From DATCYX01 sp963714425 (GTDB taxonomy: Bacteria; Chloroflexota; Anaerolineae; Anaerolineales; UBA4823): 64,000 bases of DNA. Location: NCBI GenBank assembly GCA_963714425.1, contig CAVQOI010000012.1, forward strand, positions 71,510 to 135,509, read 5' to 3'. Below the pieces are notes generated by a model that saw only the letters and a program-made list of their open reading frames with translations, made no database searches and was not told where the DNA came from. Positions 1 to 9,021 of this stretch are shown piece by piece; the first letter of the stretch is position 1, and each line of letters opens with the position of its first letter. The translations under genes and the position numbers were made by a program.

Positions 1-1
1 A

Positions 2-124
2 TTTCAGCAGAACCAAACTAAAGAAATTGTGAGCCCTCATTCTCCTATTAAGGATGGAGGGATGTTGTATAATTTTGCTATTAGTGGCGGGAAAGTTGAA
101 ATATCTCTAGGTCAGTTCAGCTAA
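2..124 (+). CDS. C-terminal fragment of an unknown protein (partial)
   Basis: Frame 2 is open from the window edge to a TAA at 122-124, giving about 40 residues that end in GGMLYNFAISGGKVEISLGQ plus two more. The composition is protein-like, but the DNA is AT-richer than its neighbours. No family can be recognised from so short a tail. An inverted repeat (CTCCCAA at 142-148, TTGGGAG at 157-163) follows and could be a terminator, though it lacks a T-run. The fragment may be a chance open frame. Confidence 0.4.
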   Translation, partial: FQQNQTKEIVSPHSPIKDGGMLYNFAISGGKVEISLGQFS

Positions 125-240
125 AAATCTTATAATTCGTGCTCCCAAACAGTGGATTGGGAGGGGAATATCCTGGGTGATTCATCCATATTTGGGGAGT
201 AATGCCTGTCGGGCTATCACTATCAAAGGGGAGGTGCAGG

Positions 241-1815
241 ATGCAACACCAGCAAGGCATTTGGGTTTCCTTGATTTTTTTCGCCATCATCAGCATGAGC
301 TGTTCGCTTGCTGAGCGGACAGTGGAAGAATTCCAGGAGGAGGGAATCACCAGCCCCACCCCCACTCGGTCGGAAGCAGTCGCCTGGAGCGGCGGCGAAT
401 ACCAGTCGGCAGATTTCGCTTTTCGAGTGCCGGAGAGGTGGAGCCTTCACGAGGGACCCTCAGCGCAGGGGCAGAACGCCTGGAATTATTACAGGTTGAA
501 CCTCAAGATCCTGGTGGAGGTGAACAGCCCTCAAAGGCTACCCAAGGTGACAATCACCCAGGGGGACATCCCGCAAGGCAGCAGCCTGGAGCAGGTATTT
601 CTGGACACATACAACGAGATCTCCACTGAAATCCGAGAGGCCAGCGAACCGCAAAGCACGCAGGTGGATGGGCTGCCGGCATGGACGATGCGCTACGAAC
701 GCCCTTGGGGAGAGCCATGGTACGCCTTCCAAGATACCTGGGTAGAGAATAGCGGAAAAATCTACACCGTTTCCTGCCTTTGGAACTTGAATCCCACGGA
801 AGAGGAAGAGCAGGGCTGTAGGACGATCCTGGACAGCTTTCACTTCACAACAACCGCTCATCCCGCCACGCCTGAACCCGAAGCCGTCGAAACCGTCCCG
901 CCCGAACCCAGCGCAGAACCCGAAAACGCTGACGCCACCGAGGCGCTCCCACCTGGCGGCTGCCCGGAGAACCTGGGAAAGCTGGTCTTCGGGTACGATC
1001 CGATGGACCTGTCTGGCGTGCATTACGGGATCTACTTGATGGAGGCGGATGGAAGCGGAAGAATCCGGCTCTCCTCCGAAGAAGAACGCAACGACAACAT
1101 GCCATCCTGGTCGCCAGAACGCTGCCGGATTGCGTTTCGATCGCATTCTCCGGATGGGGATGACGATATCTTCGTCATGAATGCGGATGGCACGTTGCTC
1201 GGCCGATTGACAACCGACCCGGCGGATGATCTATTTCCGGAATGGTCGCCGGATGGGAAACAGATCGCGTTTATCTCGTACCGGGATGGCTACCGAAACC
1301 TGTTCGTGATGGAGGCGGACGGCAGCCAGCAACGGCAATTGACGTTCAACCAGAAGGAGTTCACCCAATGGCTGGCCTGGTCGCCGGATGGCGAGTACAT
1401 TGCCTACACATATAACCCAGAAGGCGGAGAGATTGGCGGAAGCATCCACGTCATCCGTCCGGACGGGAGCGGCGAGCGCCAGGTGACTCCCCAGGAGGGC
1501 AGCAGACATGACAGCGAGCCGACCTGGTCGCCAGATGGCGAAAAGCTGTATTTTCTGTCGAACCGCAGCGCGCACGTCGAGATCTGGGAGATCAACCTGG
1601 ATGGCACCGGGCTTAAACAGATCTCCACTCTATACGGGTCGGGCTATGGGATCGACCACAGCCTGCGCATCTCGCCGGACGGCAACTTTCTGGTTTTCTA
1701 TGGAGCGGGTGATGGCGCCGAGTTCATGACCGACCTGTACAGGATCGGAGTGGATGGTTCCGGATTGACCAATCTGACCCGCTCGCCTGGCAGGGAGGAA
1801 TGGGTGGATTGGTGA
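241..1815 (+). CDS. TolB/PD40 beta-propeller lipoprotein
   Basis: Predicted surface lipoprotein of 524 residues. The ATG at 241 is chosen because a GGGGAGGTG ribosome site lies just before it; an upstream GTG or ATG in frame has no such site. The N-terminus is a hydrophobic helix ending in a lipobox (ISMSC). A PsbP-like or unassigned globular region occupies about residues 45-205, then a Pro/Glu-rich linker. From about 235 onward come repeated WSPDG(K/E)-x-I-A-F and (V/M)xADG motifs typical of PD40/TolB propeller blades. It has no Pal/Tol partners nearby, so the role is probably ligand or protein binding rather than Tol function. Confidence 0.8.
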   Translation: MQHQQGIWVSLIFFAIISMSCSLAERTVEEFQEEGITSPTPTRSEAVAWSGGEYQSADFAFRVPERWSLHEGPSAQGQNAWNYYRLNLKILVEVNSPQRLPKVTITQGDIPQGSSLEQVFLDTYNEISTEIREASEPQSTQVDGLPAWTMRYERPWGEPWYAFQDTWVENSGKIYTVSCLWNLNPTEEEEQGCRTILDSFHFTTTAHPATPEPEAVETVPPEPSAEPENADATEALPPGGCPENLGKLVFGYDPMDLSGVHYGIYLMEADGSGRIRLSSEEERNDNMPSWSPERCRIAFRSHSPDGDDDIFVMNADGTLLGRLTTDPADDLFPEWSPDGKQIAFISYRDGYRNLFVMEADGSQQRQLTFNQKEFTQWLAWSPDGEYIAYTYNPEGGEIGGSIHVIRPDGSGERQVTPQEGSRHDSEPTWSPDGEKLYFLSNRSAHVEIWEINLDGTGLKQISTLYGSGYGIDHSLRISPDGNFLVFYGAGDGAEFMTDLYRIGVDGSGLTNLTRSPGREEWVDW

Positions 1816-2034
1816 AAAAACACTCCCACCCTCCTGACTGACTCAGGTAGAAAAATTGATGCTGGTCACTCTCCAGCTTGGTGCACTCTGTGGGTTTTCA
1901 AAGGGAAAAGTGGAATTGGAGATCTGCGGGCGAGGATCGCAACAAATTTTGATGTGATCGCCACGCCTCCGAGGGTTGGCGATGGCTGCTCAGGGGTAGG
2001 CAGCCGATCTCTTAGCATCCTGGGGTGGCTTGCC

Positions 2035-2062
2035 TTGACACCCCTCCATCCTTAGGTATAAT
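2035..2062 (+). promoter_or_regulatory. Sigma-70 type promoter of serS
   Basis: A perfect TTGACA at 2035-2040 and a perfect TATAAT at 2057-2062 are separated by 16 bp. Transcription would start near 2069, about 20 nt before the serS T-box leader. Confidence 0.85.
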
Positions 2063-2087
2063 CGGGGCAATTCATCCAAGAAGGATT

Positions 2088-2340
2088 AGCGCGGAGCCAA
2101 GTAACTGCACGGCCCTTCAGAGAGCTGCCGGACGGTGCGAGGCAGCAGGGCAAGGCAGCCAAATCCCCTCCGCCGGCCTATTAAGGCCAATCCCCCCCGC
2201 AGGGGCGAGAGCGTACTCTCTCGCCGTAAGGGGGAGCGGGTTCGCCCGTTAGCGCGAAGCTGAGGCCGTTTTCGAACGGCGAAAGCAGGTGGCACCACGA
2301 GCGCCCCTCTCGTCCTGCATGGCGAAGGGGCGTCATTAAT
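2088..2340 (+). promoter_or_regulatory. T-box riboswitch, serS leader
   Basis: The leader has the T-box elements in order. AGTA (S-turn side) lies at 2100-2103, the Stem I arm GAGAGCTGCC...GGTGCGAGGCAGC follows, and the T-box sequence GGTGGCACCACGAG starts at 2289. Next is a terminator hairpin (CGCCCCT at 2302-2308 with AGGGGCG at 2326-2332) and a weak T-rich tail. In T-boxes the unacylated tRNA stabilises an antiterminator that competes with this hairpin, so serS would be induced when charged tRNA-Ser runs low. A UCC at 2164-2166 is a possible specifier codon but is uncertain. The remaining 1816-2034 spacer holds small hairpins only, for example ATCGCCA with TTGGCGAT near 1960-1985. Confidence 0.85.
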
Positions 2341-2356
2341 TTCTGGAGGTGCACTC

Positions 2357-3628
2357 ATGATCGATATCACCCTGATACGCGAAGAACCCGACCAAGTGCG
2401 GCAGGCGATGACTGCCCGCCAGATGGACCCCGCTCCGGTTGACCAGGTGCGCGAGCTGGATGAGCAACGCCGCAGCCTGATCCAACAGGTGGAGGCGCTC
2501 AAAGCGGATCGTAACACCGTATCCAAGCAGATCGGGCGCATGAAAGACGCTGCTAAGCGCCTTAAAATGATCGACGCCATGCGCCTGGTAGGCGAGCAGA
2601 TCGCTGGTCTGGATGATGAGTTGCGCCAGGTGGATACCGAGCTGGATGGCTTGATGGCGCTTATCCCCAACCTTCCTGACCCAAGCACACCGCCTGGCAA
2701 AGATGAGAGCAAGAATGTAGTGCTGTCAGAAGCAGGAGAGCTGCCGAAATTCGACTTCGAGCCCAAAACTCATTGGGAACTGGGCCCAGCACTGGGCATT
2801 ATTGACTTCGAGCAGGGGGTTAAGATCACTGGCTCGCGCTTTTACGTGCTTAGCGGGGCTGGGGCGCGCCTGCAGCGTGCCCTCATCGCCTGGATGCTCG
2901 ATCTGCACATCCGCCAGGGCTACACCGAAAAATATACGCCTTTCATGGTTAAGGGGCAGACCCTGTTCGCCGCCGGGCAGCTCCCCAAGTTCCAGGACAA
3001 CCTCTACCGCGACCACGAAGAGGACCTGTGGATGGTGCCCACAGCAGAAGTGCCTCTGACTGGTTTGCATATGGCAGAGATCCTTGAAGAGGGCGACCTG
3101 CCGCGCTACTACACGGCTTATACACCCTGCTTCCGCCGCGAGAAGATGAGCGCCGGACGGGATGTGCGCGGCATCAAGCGCGGCCACCAGTTTGACAAAG
3201 TTGAGATGTACATATACTGCAAGCCAGAGGATTCGCCAGCCGCCTTCATGAAGATGACCACCGACGCCGAGCAGACCTGCGCTATGCTAGGCTTGCCCTA
3301 TCGCGTCAAGCAGCTATGCACAGGCGATCTTGGGTTTGGGTCATCGATCACTTATGATATTGAGGTGTGGGCGCCAGGCTGCGGCGAGTGGCTGGAGGTC
3401 TCGTCGGTGTCAAATGTGACCGATTTCCAGGCGCGCCGCGCCAATGTGCGCTACCGCCCGGAGGATGGCGGGAAGGTGCGCTACGTCCACACGCTGAATG
3501 GCTCGGGGTTGGGCATGCCGCGCACCCTGATCGGTGTGCTGGAGAATTTCCAGCAGCCCGATGGATCGGTTATCGTGCCTGAAGTACTTAAGCCCTGGAT
3601 GGGCGGAATCGACGTGATCCGTGCCTGA
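2357..3628 (+). CDS. serS: Seryl-tRNA synthetase
   Basis: Charges tRNA-Ser with serine in the cytoplasm. The 423-residue length is normal for the family. Residues about 25-105 form the long antiparallel coiled-coil arm that grips the tRNA. The class II core follows, with motif 2 (CFRREKMSAGRDVRGIKRGHQF region, about 256-278) and motif 3 near the C-terminus (GLGMPRTLIGVLENFQ). The ATG at 2357 has TGGAGG nine bases before it. Expression is expected to be controlled by the T-box leader upstream. The end overlaps the next gene by 8 bp, so the two are probably cotranscribed. Confidence 0.97.
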   Translation: MIDITLIREEPDQVRQAMTARQMDPAPVDQVRELDEQRRSLIQQVEALKADRNTVSKQIGRMKDAAKRLKMIDAMRLVGEQIAGLDDELRQVDTELDGLMALIPNLPDPSTPPGKDESKNVVLSEAGELPKFDFEPKTHWELGPALGIIDFEQGVKITGSRFYVLSGAGARLQRALIAWMLDLHIRQGYTEKYTPFMVKGQTLFAAGQLPKFQDNLYRDHEEDLWMVPTAEVPLTGLHMAEILEEGDLPRYYTAYTPCFRREKMSAGRDVRGIKRGHQFDKVEMYIYCKPEDSPAAFMKMTTDAEQTCAMLGLPYRVKQLCTGDLGFGSSITYDIEVWAPGCGEWLEVSSVSNVTDFQARRANVRYRPEDGGKVRYVHTLNGSGLGMPRTLIGVLENFQQPDGSVIVPEVLKPWMGGIDVIRA

Positions 3629-4118
3629 TTGGTTAAACATCTCCATCTTCGGACTCACCCAGATCGTCATGCTGGTGGGCTTATTTGGCTTGATCGTGCC
3701 CCTCTTTCCGGGGACGGTGGTGATGTGGCTGGCTGCCCTGGGTTACGGCGTGGTCAGCGGCTTCAACACCCTGGGGATCATCCTGTTCATTTTCATCACA
3801 CTTCTGATGATCTTTGGAACGCTGGTTGATAACGTGCTTATGGGTGCGGGGGCGCGCAAAGGCGGCGCCACGTGGACAACTGTTATCGTTGCCCTGGTGG
3901 CTGGTGTTCTTGGGACGCTGATCTTCCCGCCTCTCGGGGGGTTGATCGCGGCGCCATTGGCAGTGCTGATACTGGAATACAGGCGTAGCCTTGATTTCAA
4001 GATCGCTTGGCAGGCGTTGCGCGGCATGGCTGCCGGCTGGGGTCTCTCGTTCGTCGCCCGCTTTGGGATTGGGCTGGTGATGATGATCCTGTGGTGGGTG
4101 TGGGTGTGGCAAAGTTGA
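3621..4118 (+). CDS. DUF456 family integral membrane protein
   Basis: A 165-residue hydrophobic protein with four to five predicted membrane helices and the glycine-rich pattern of the DUF456 family (LVGLFGLIVPLFPGTVVMW at the start; a PPLGGLIAAPL loop near residue 105). The family has no established function. The start is a GTG at 3621, inside the last codons of serS, with no clear ribosome site, so translation may be coupled to serS. Confidence 0.8.
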   Translation: MPDWLNISIFGLTQIVMLVGLFGLIVPLFPGTVVMWLAALGYGVVSGFNTLGIILFIFITLLMIFGTLVDNVLMGAGARKGGATWTTVIVALVAGVLGTLIFPPLGGLIAAPLAVLILEYRRSLDFKIAWQALRGMAAGWGLSFVARFGIGLVMMILWWVWVWQS

Positions 4119-4139
4119 GACGATAGCCCCCACTCCCTG

Positions 4140-4217
4140 CCCCTCCCCCGAAAGCGGGGGAGGGGAGTAAGACTATAATATGCCATGCGGGCGGCGCTGC
4201 CGCCCGCATGGCATATT
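4140..4217. terminator. Convergent terminator region, two perfect hairpins
   Basis: Two hairpins lie between convergent genes. The first has CCCCTCCCCCG at 4140-4150 pairing with CGGGGGAGGGG at 4155-4165. The second is a perfect 19-bp stem (4177-4195 with 4199-4217) around a 3-nt loop, with A/T-rich stem ends on both sides, so it could stop transcription from either strand. Confidence 0.75.
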
Positions 4218-4249
4218 AGTCGATTCAGATGGAAAACGGGAGAACAATC

Positions 4250-4822
4250 TCAGGGCTTGAAGAAGGTCATGCCCACGCCCATTCGCTCCAGGCCTTCGTT
4301 CGCCCAATATTCCATCAAAGCCGAGTCTTCATCCAGAGCTTTGAACAGGGCAGGGATGGAGCGCTGATCACCTATTGCCGCCAGCGCTCGGGCGGCTTCC
4401 AGGCGCATGTCCTGCCGGTCGCCCTCCAGCACATCGAGCAGTGCCGACACAGCCTCGGCTCCAGTAGCAGCCAATGCATTGGCAGCCAGCCGAGCCAGCA
4501 GGGCGTCTTTGGAGGCCATAGCCTCGACCAGCGCGGGAACGGCTCGACCGTGTGGATTTTTGCTCAGCCCCAACGCAGCGCACTGCCGCACCGCCGGATC
4601 CGGGTCTTCAAGCGCCTGCATCAACAGCGTGTTGGATTCTTCACCAGGAATCTCTGCCAGCGCTCTCACCGCCCACCAGCGATAATCTGCCTCACTGGAC
4701 TGCAGCAGCGGCGCCAGCGTGGAGAGGGTGTCGGCGCCGTACATGCCCGCAGAAGAAGCAGCGGCCTCGGCACGCCTGTCATCCCCGCTGGTAAGTTCGA
4801 GCAATAATTTGTGCAGTGACAT
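4250..4822 (-). CDS. HEAT-repeat (PBS lyase-like) protein
   Basis: A 190-residue helical-repeat protein. About five HEAT units are visible, with recurring patterns such as W-A-V-R-A-L-A-E-I, V-R-Q-C-A-A-L-G-L, A-R-L-A-A-N-A-L-A and M-R-L-E-A-A-R-A-L-A-A-I-G. These units stack into a solenoid and normally serve as protein-binding scaffolds. No catalytic motif or signal peptide is seen, so it is probably cytoplasmic. It is the last of three minus-strand genes (VanW, Trm112-like, this one). The 180-bp gap upstream holds short repeats. Confidence 0.8.
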   Translation of the reverse strand: MSLHKLLLELTSGDDRRAEAAASSAGMYGADTLSTLAPLLQSSEADYRWWAVRALAEIPGEESNTLLMQALEDPDPAVRQCAALGLSKNPHGRAVPALVEAMASKDALLARLAANALAATGAEAVSALLDVLEGDRQDMRLEAARALAAIGDQRSIPALFKALDEDSALMEYWANEGLERMGVGMTFFKP

Positions 4823-4860
4823 TTATAAGGTATGTCGCTTTCAGGGTCGGTTGTATTCAG

Positions 4861-4942
4861 GATCGCTTGTAGTTCAACTGCAGGCACATCCTAGGTTGGA
4901 TCACATACAGTTCAACCTACTCAAGATCGTCCGCAGTTCAAC
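4861..4942. repeat. Three copies of GATC-N6-AGTTCAAC
   Basis: Exact copies of GATC, six variable bases, then AGTTCAAC begin at 4861, 4899 and 4925. Flanking words also recur: ACATCCT/ATATCCT, and an inverted CCTGGAT/ATCCAGG near 4954-4973. The block lies upstream of the HEAT gene. Confidence 0.6.
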
Positions 4943-5003
4943 TGCGGACATATCCTGGATGACGCATCCAGGTCGGCACATGCAGGTGGTCGCGTCCGAT
5001 GGA

Positions 5004-5219
5004 TCATCCCGGCGGCGGGACAGGTAGATCCGCTTTCGCCACGTTAATCCACTTATCTCCCTCGTCGATGAGCATTACGGGGATATCCTCGCGGATGGGA
5101 TACTTCCTAGCGCAATCCTGGCAGATCAGCCAGGACTTTTTGAAAAACTCCAGCAATCCATCTGTCTCCCGTACACAGTTTGGGCAGCGTAAGATCTCAA
5201 GCAGTTCCTGACTGACCAT
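5004..5219 (-). CDS. Trm112-like zinc-binding protein
   Basis: A 71-residue protein of the Trm112/YcaR type. Two Cys pairs (RCPNC near residue 12 and CQDCARKYPI near 34) would bind one zinc ion, followed by the family's IPVMLIDE strand. In eukaryotes Trm112 activates methyltransferases; bacterial members are small partners of uncertain role. The ATG at 5219 is preferred over the GTG at 5225 because GAGGAG lies 5 bases before it. It sits 16 bp after the VanW gene and is probably cotranscribed with it. Confidence 0.85.
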   Translation of the reverse strand: MVSQELLEILRCPNCVRETDGLLEFFKKSWLICQDCARKYPIREDIPVMLIDEGDKWINVAKADLPVPPPG

Positions 5220-5235
5220 TGTCACTCCTCATTCC

Positions 5236-7116
5236 TCATTCCTCATCGTCATTATTGTTGTTCTTAGGGATCTTCGTCCCCGGTCCATACTCGTAGACTG
5301 CACGCCAGGGGAGGTAATGTGTGGAAAACACGTCATCCAAATAGACCTGCCCATCGCGGCGTACCGTGCGGAAGACGGTCACGTCTGCGCCGTCCGCCTC
5401 CCAGTCCACCTGGCGGATCTCTCCGCGCGCCAGCTTATCGTTCTCCTGATAAAGCGGTTCGGGCGGTTCTTCGATGTTCTTCAAACCCGTCGTGCTCCAC
5501 TCGACCGTGCGCCCATCGGAGGAGGAATAGAACTTCCAGGTGAGCACACGGTTGCTCACGTTCACATAGGTCTCCATCAGTAACCAGTTGGGCGTGTCAT
5601 TGGTAAACTTAAAATCCACCACCGGTACAAATACGGTAGCATCCAGCCCAGCCAGGTTGCTGTCCACATTTCCGCTGCGCACGAGCTCGTAGTAGCTGAC
5701 CCGGTAGGCGTGCGGGTTGCGTTCGACAATGGGGTAGCCGCCGAAGAAAGCCGTGCGGAATAGGGTGGTGCTCACCTGGCATACCCCGCCGCCCACCCCC
5801 TTGATGGTGCGGTTGCCATAGATGATCAGCGCTTCGGCGTAGCCATTATCCAGGCTCACATCCCCCAGGACGTCTGCCATCGAGAAGGTCGCTCCCGGAG
5901 GCACTAACACGCCGTGAAAGCGCTCCGCGGCTGTCTGGATATTCTGGATGCGCGAGGTACTGGAGCCATAGAAGTACGAGTTCTGCACGCTGGTCAGCTC
6001 CGTGATGCCCAGGCTCTCTGCTGTGGCGTCGTCCTTCACCTGCGGATCGGTGATGTCGAAGACCAGTGAGATGTTGTGCTCGCCTTGTGAGAGGCGCTGG
6101 TTGACCTGCTCGATGCTGCTGTCGATATTCAGAGACCTGCCAATGACCGCCGGACGGATGACCTCAAGCTGGTGGGTGTCATCGTTGAAGATAAAGCGGG
6201 CATTCTCAGGTTGTCGGCTCAACTCGGGGGCAATCCCCTCCAGGAAGCTGCGCAGCTGCTCGACGCCCAGCCCCACCAGGTAGCGAGCCGAGCCTTCAGT
6301 CTCCACTCGCTCAATGGTCAGCATATTCGCTAGGCTTTGCTGGTCGAAGGACCAAGGACCGGGACCGCCGTTACCAGACTCAGGGATGCTCAAAACAAGC
6401 GGTGCGCTCAGGATCTTGCGGGCGATCTCCGCCTGGGCGCTGGCATCTAAGATGACCGGTGGCATCTCCTGCATCAATATAGGGAGCATGCCGTCGCTCA
6501 TGTCCCTCATCTGGGTTTCCAAGGGTTGTAGGGTGAGGTCAATATCCACACTACGACCCACCTGACCAGGCCGCACCACCACGTCGGTGCCATTGATAGA
6601 TAGCGAAGCTTCTACCGTGGGGATATCCACCTCTTTAGCAATGCCTAGTATGTAGTTGTAGGCGGCGCGCTGGTCGAATACCAGCAAAGGCGAGAGCTCC
6701 ATGCCATGTTGCCAGGCGCCATACTGTTCACCAAACCTGCGGAAGATGTCTCCCTGCCGCCCAGTAGAGAAAGCGACATTGGCGCTGGTGCGCGCATCGA
6801 AGAACAGGCCCAGCTCGGCGGGTTTCACAGCCCAGAGCTTATCATTCAATTTAAAGACGATATTGCCTGTCACGGGATAGGTCAGACTGCCCGCCAGGCG
6901 GTTGGCAGCCTGCTCCGGACGCATGCCTGAGAGGTCCACCCCAGCCACGGAGACACCCGGGAAGACGCGCCCGCTGTAGTTGAGATTGAAGGCGATTATC
7001 GTTGCTACCAGCAAAATGAAGAATAGCGCGGTACCAGCTACCAGGGCGATGAGCGCCTGGGGCAAAGGGCCAGGGGTGGGCACGCTCATGCGCCGCGTTG
7101 TTGTTTGAGTTGCCAT
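5236..7116 (-). CDS. VanW family protein with peptidoglycan-binding and G5-like domains
   Basis: A 626-residue membrane-anchored, cell-envelope protein. A short cytoplasmic tail is followed by one membrane helix at about residues 19-43. Two repeated alpha/beta regions of the PG_binding_4 type come next (about 55-200 and 230-350). The VanW domain (about 365-500) has the signature SYFYGSSTSRIQNI, PPGATFSM and GVGGGVCQVSTTLFR. The C-terminal 90 residues resemble a G5 domain. VanW was named from vancomycin-resistance clusters but its activity is not established; no other van genes are here. A TACAAT box (7125-7130 on the complement) ends only about 9 bp before the ATG, suggesting a nearly leaderless mRNA. 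Confidence 0.88.
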   Translation of the reverse strand: MATQTTTRRMSVPTPGPLPQALIALVAGTALFFILLVATIIAFNLNYSGRVFPGVSVAGVDLSGMRPEQAANRLAGSLTYPVTGNIVFKLNDKLWAVKPAELGLFFDARTSANVAFSTGRQGDIFRRFGEQYGAWQHGMELSPLLVFDQRAAYNYILGIAKEVDIPTVEASLSINGTDVVVRPGQVGRSVDIDLTLQPLETQMRDMSDGMLPILMQEMPPVILDASAQAEIARKILSAPLVLSIPESGNGGPGPWSFDQQSLANMLTIERVETEGSARYLVGLGVEQLRSFLEGIAPELSRQPENARFIFNDDTHQLEVIRPAVIGRSLNIDSSIEQVNQRLSQGEHNISLVFDITDPQVKDDATAESLGITELTSVQNSYFYGSSTSRIQNIQTAAERFHGVLVPPGATFSMADVLGDVSLDNGYAEALIIYGNRTIKGVGGGVCQVSTTLFRTAFFGGYPIVERNPHAYRVSYYELVRSGNVDSNLAGLDATVFVPVVDFKFTNDTPNWLLMETYVNVSNRVLTWKFYSSSDGRTVEWSTTGLKNIEEPPEPLYQENDKLARGEIRQVDWEADGADVTVFRTVRRDGQVYLDDVFSTHYLPWRAVYEYGPGTKIPKNNNNDDEE

Positions 7117-7278
7117 AGGTGATTATTGTACCAAAATCCTATCGTATCGAACGAGGCGGGTTTTGGAGCAAAAATCCAAATAATATCCAAATTGCATCTT
7201 CATAGTTTCTAAACATCTCCCAACTATACTCGAAAGCGTAACCATGGAGTGTGCTCACTCGTCATAAGGAGCAATCGT

Positions 7279-9000
7279 ATGATCCATAACGTAATAAACA
7301 AGCTGCAATGGCCTGGATTTGGCAGGAATAAATTCCAAGGAAACAAGAAATACTGGATCGCCGCCCTTCTTCTGGTCCTGCTGTCCGTTGCTGGGTTTAG
7401 CGCCTACGGCTATTATGTGTCCACCCAGGAGCAATCCAGCGCTGTGACGGACCAGGTCCAGACGGCGATCGCACGCACCGGCGATCTGGTGGTGTTTGCC
7501 TCCGGAGCCGGGCAGGTGATCCCTGCCACCGAGCTAAGCATCGGCTTCGATGAGAGCGGGACGCTCGAGGAAATCCTGGTTCACGTGGGTGAGAAAGTCC
7601 AGGCAGGACAGGCCCTCGCCCGCCTGCAAACGGAAAGGACTGAAGAAGAGGTAGCCCTGGTCGTCGCCCAAGCAGAGCTAGATGTGCTCACCGCCCAACA
7701 GGCCCTGGAGGATATCTACGAGACCTCACAGATGGATGCCGCTGAGGCTTTGAAAGCAGTTGAAGACGCGGAGGCAGCTCTGGAAGATTTGCAAGCAAGC
7801 CAGCTGGCGAAAGCCGAAGCGCAACAAGCCGTGGCAGTAGCCGAAGAGACCTTGCGATCTGCCTACGCATCGTACAACGGCACCCGCTCCACTGCCGACG
7901 ATAACACCATCGACTACTATTATGCAGAATTATTGCTTGCGCAGGCCGACTTGAGGGATGCCAAACTCGCATTTAAAGAATATGCCCAATTGCCAGATAC
8001 CAACCTTGAAAAAGCGCGCATGCAGCTCAAGCTCTCTCAAGCCCAGCAAGCGTATGATAGCGCCCTGCGCTATTACAACGCCGTAACCGGAACCGGCAGC
8101 GATGTGGACCTGGCGACCACGGCGGCAGAGGTGGCTGTGGTAGAGGCGCAACTGGCGGATGCACAGAGAGTATATGAGCGCCTCAAAGACGGACCCTCAC
8201 CAGGCGAGATCGCTGTAGCACAAGCAACACTGGCGCTGGCGAAAGCTGAGTACGAAACCCTGAAAGACGGTCCCGACCCGGCTGAGATCGCCCTGGCTGA
8301 AGCAGAATTGGCGAACGCGAAGGCTCAGCTGGAAGTCGCCCGCGAAAAGCAAGCCGTCATCGAGTTGCTTTCCCCGGTGGATGGCACGATCCTCTCAATA
8401 GACGCAAGCGTTGGCGAAACGGTAGGAACGGCTTCAATGATTACCCTGGCAGATCTTAACCAGCTTGTACTGACGGTGTACCTGGACGAAACCGATATTG
8501 GCATGGTGGAGGTGGGGTATGAAGCCGATGTGATCTTCGATTCTCTCCCAGACGATGTCTTCAGCGGGCAGGTCATCTCCGTCGACCCCAGCCTTCAGAC
8601 TGTATCCAATGTCGCGACGATCGTCGCCCAGGTCCAGCTGGATGAGCAATCCTCTTCTCTGGCGTTATCTTTACCGGTGGGCTCCAACGCCTCCGTAGAC
8701 ATCATCGGCGGGCGAGCTGAAAATGCTGTGCTCGTCCCCGTGGAAGCCCTGCGTGACCTTGGGGATGGAGAATATGCAGTCTTTGTCATGCAAGATGGCG
8801 AGCCCAAGCTGCGCCTGGTGACCGTTGGCTTGATGGATTACACCAGCGCAGCCATCACCGAAGGTCTGCAAGCGGGTGAGATCGTCACCACCGGCGTGGT
8901 GGAGACGAGCCAGTCTACCTCGTCACAGGGTGGGACAAGCAGCGGCGCACCGGGTGAAATGCAAGCCCCACCGGTAGACATGATGATCCCGCCTCCATGA
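7279..9000 (+). CDS. Periplasmic adaptor (HlyD/MacA-like) of an ABC export system, first copy
   Basis: A 573-residue membrane-fusion-type protein. The ATG at 7279 follows AAGGAG by 7 bases; an upstream in-frame GTG at 7249 has no such site. One membrane helix lies near residues 24-45. The first half of the lipoyl domain comes next (ELSIGFDESGTLEEILVHVGEKVQAGQALARL), then an unusually long alpha-helical coiled-coil hairpin rich in Ala/Glu/Gln (about 120-360). The second lipoyl half (LLSPVDGTILSIDASVGETV) and a beta-barrel region follow. It heads a four-gene operon with a second adaptor, an ATPase and a permease. The substrate is unknown. Confidence 0.88.
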   Translation: MIHNVINKLQWPGFGRNKFQGNKKYWIAALLLVLLSVAGFSAYGYYVSTQEQSSAVTDQVQTAIARTGDLVVFASGAGQVIPATELSIGFDESGTLEEILVHVGEKVQAGQALARLQTERTEEEVALVVAQAELDVLTAQQALEDIYETSQMDAAEALKAVEDAEAALEDLQASQLAKAEAQQAVAVAEETLRSAYASYNGTRSTADDNTIDYYYAELLLAQADLRDAKLAFKEYAQLPDTNLEKARMQLKLSQAQQAYDSALRYYNAVTGTGSDVDLATTAAEVAVVEAQLADAQRVYERLKDGPSPGEIAVAQATLALAKAEYETLKDGPDPAEIALAEAELANAKAQLEVAREKQAVIELLSPVDGTILSIDASVGETVGTASMITLADLNQLVLTVYLDETDIGMVEVGYEADVIFDSLPDDVFSGQVISVDPSLQTVSNVATIVAQVQLDEQSSSLALSLPVGSNASVDIIGGRAENAVLVPVEALRDLGDGEYAVFVMQDGEPKLRLVTVGLMDYTSAAITEGLQAGEIVTTGVVETSQSTSSQGGTSSGAPGEMQAPPVDMMIPPP

Positions 9001-9021
9001 GCGAGCACGTGGAGAATCAGG

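Noticed and set aside
538..1146. 200-codon open frame opposite the TolB-like gene
   Set aside because: Low-complexity translation without family features; a shadow of the GC-rich gene on the other strand.
5236..7116. Vancomycin resistance locus
   Set aside because: VanW-domain proteins are widespread in genomes without resistance; no vanA/H/X or D-Ala-D-Lac ligase genes are nearby.
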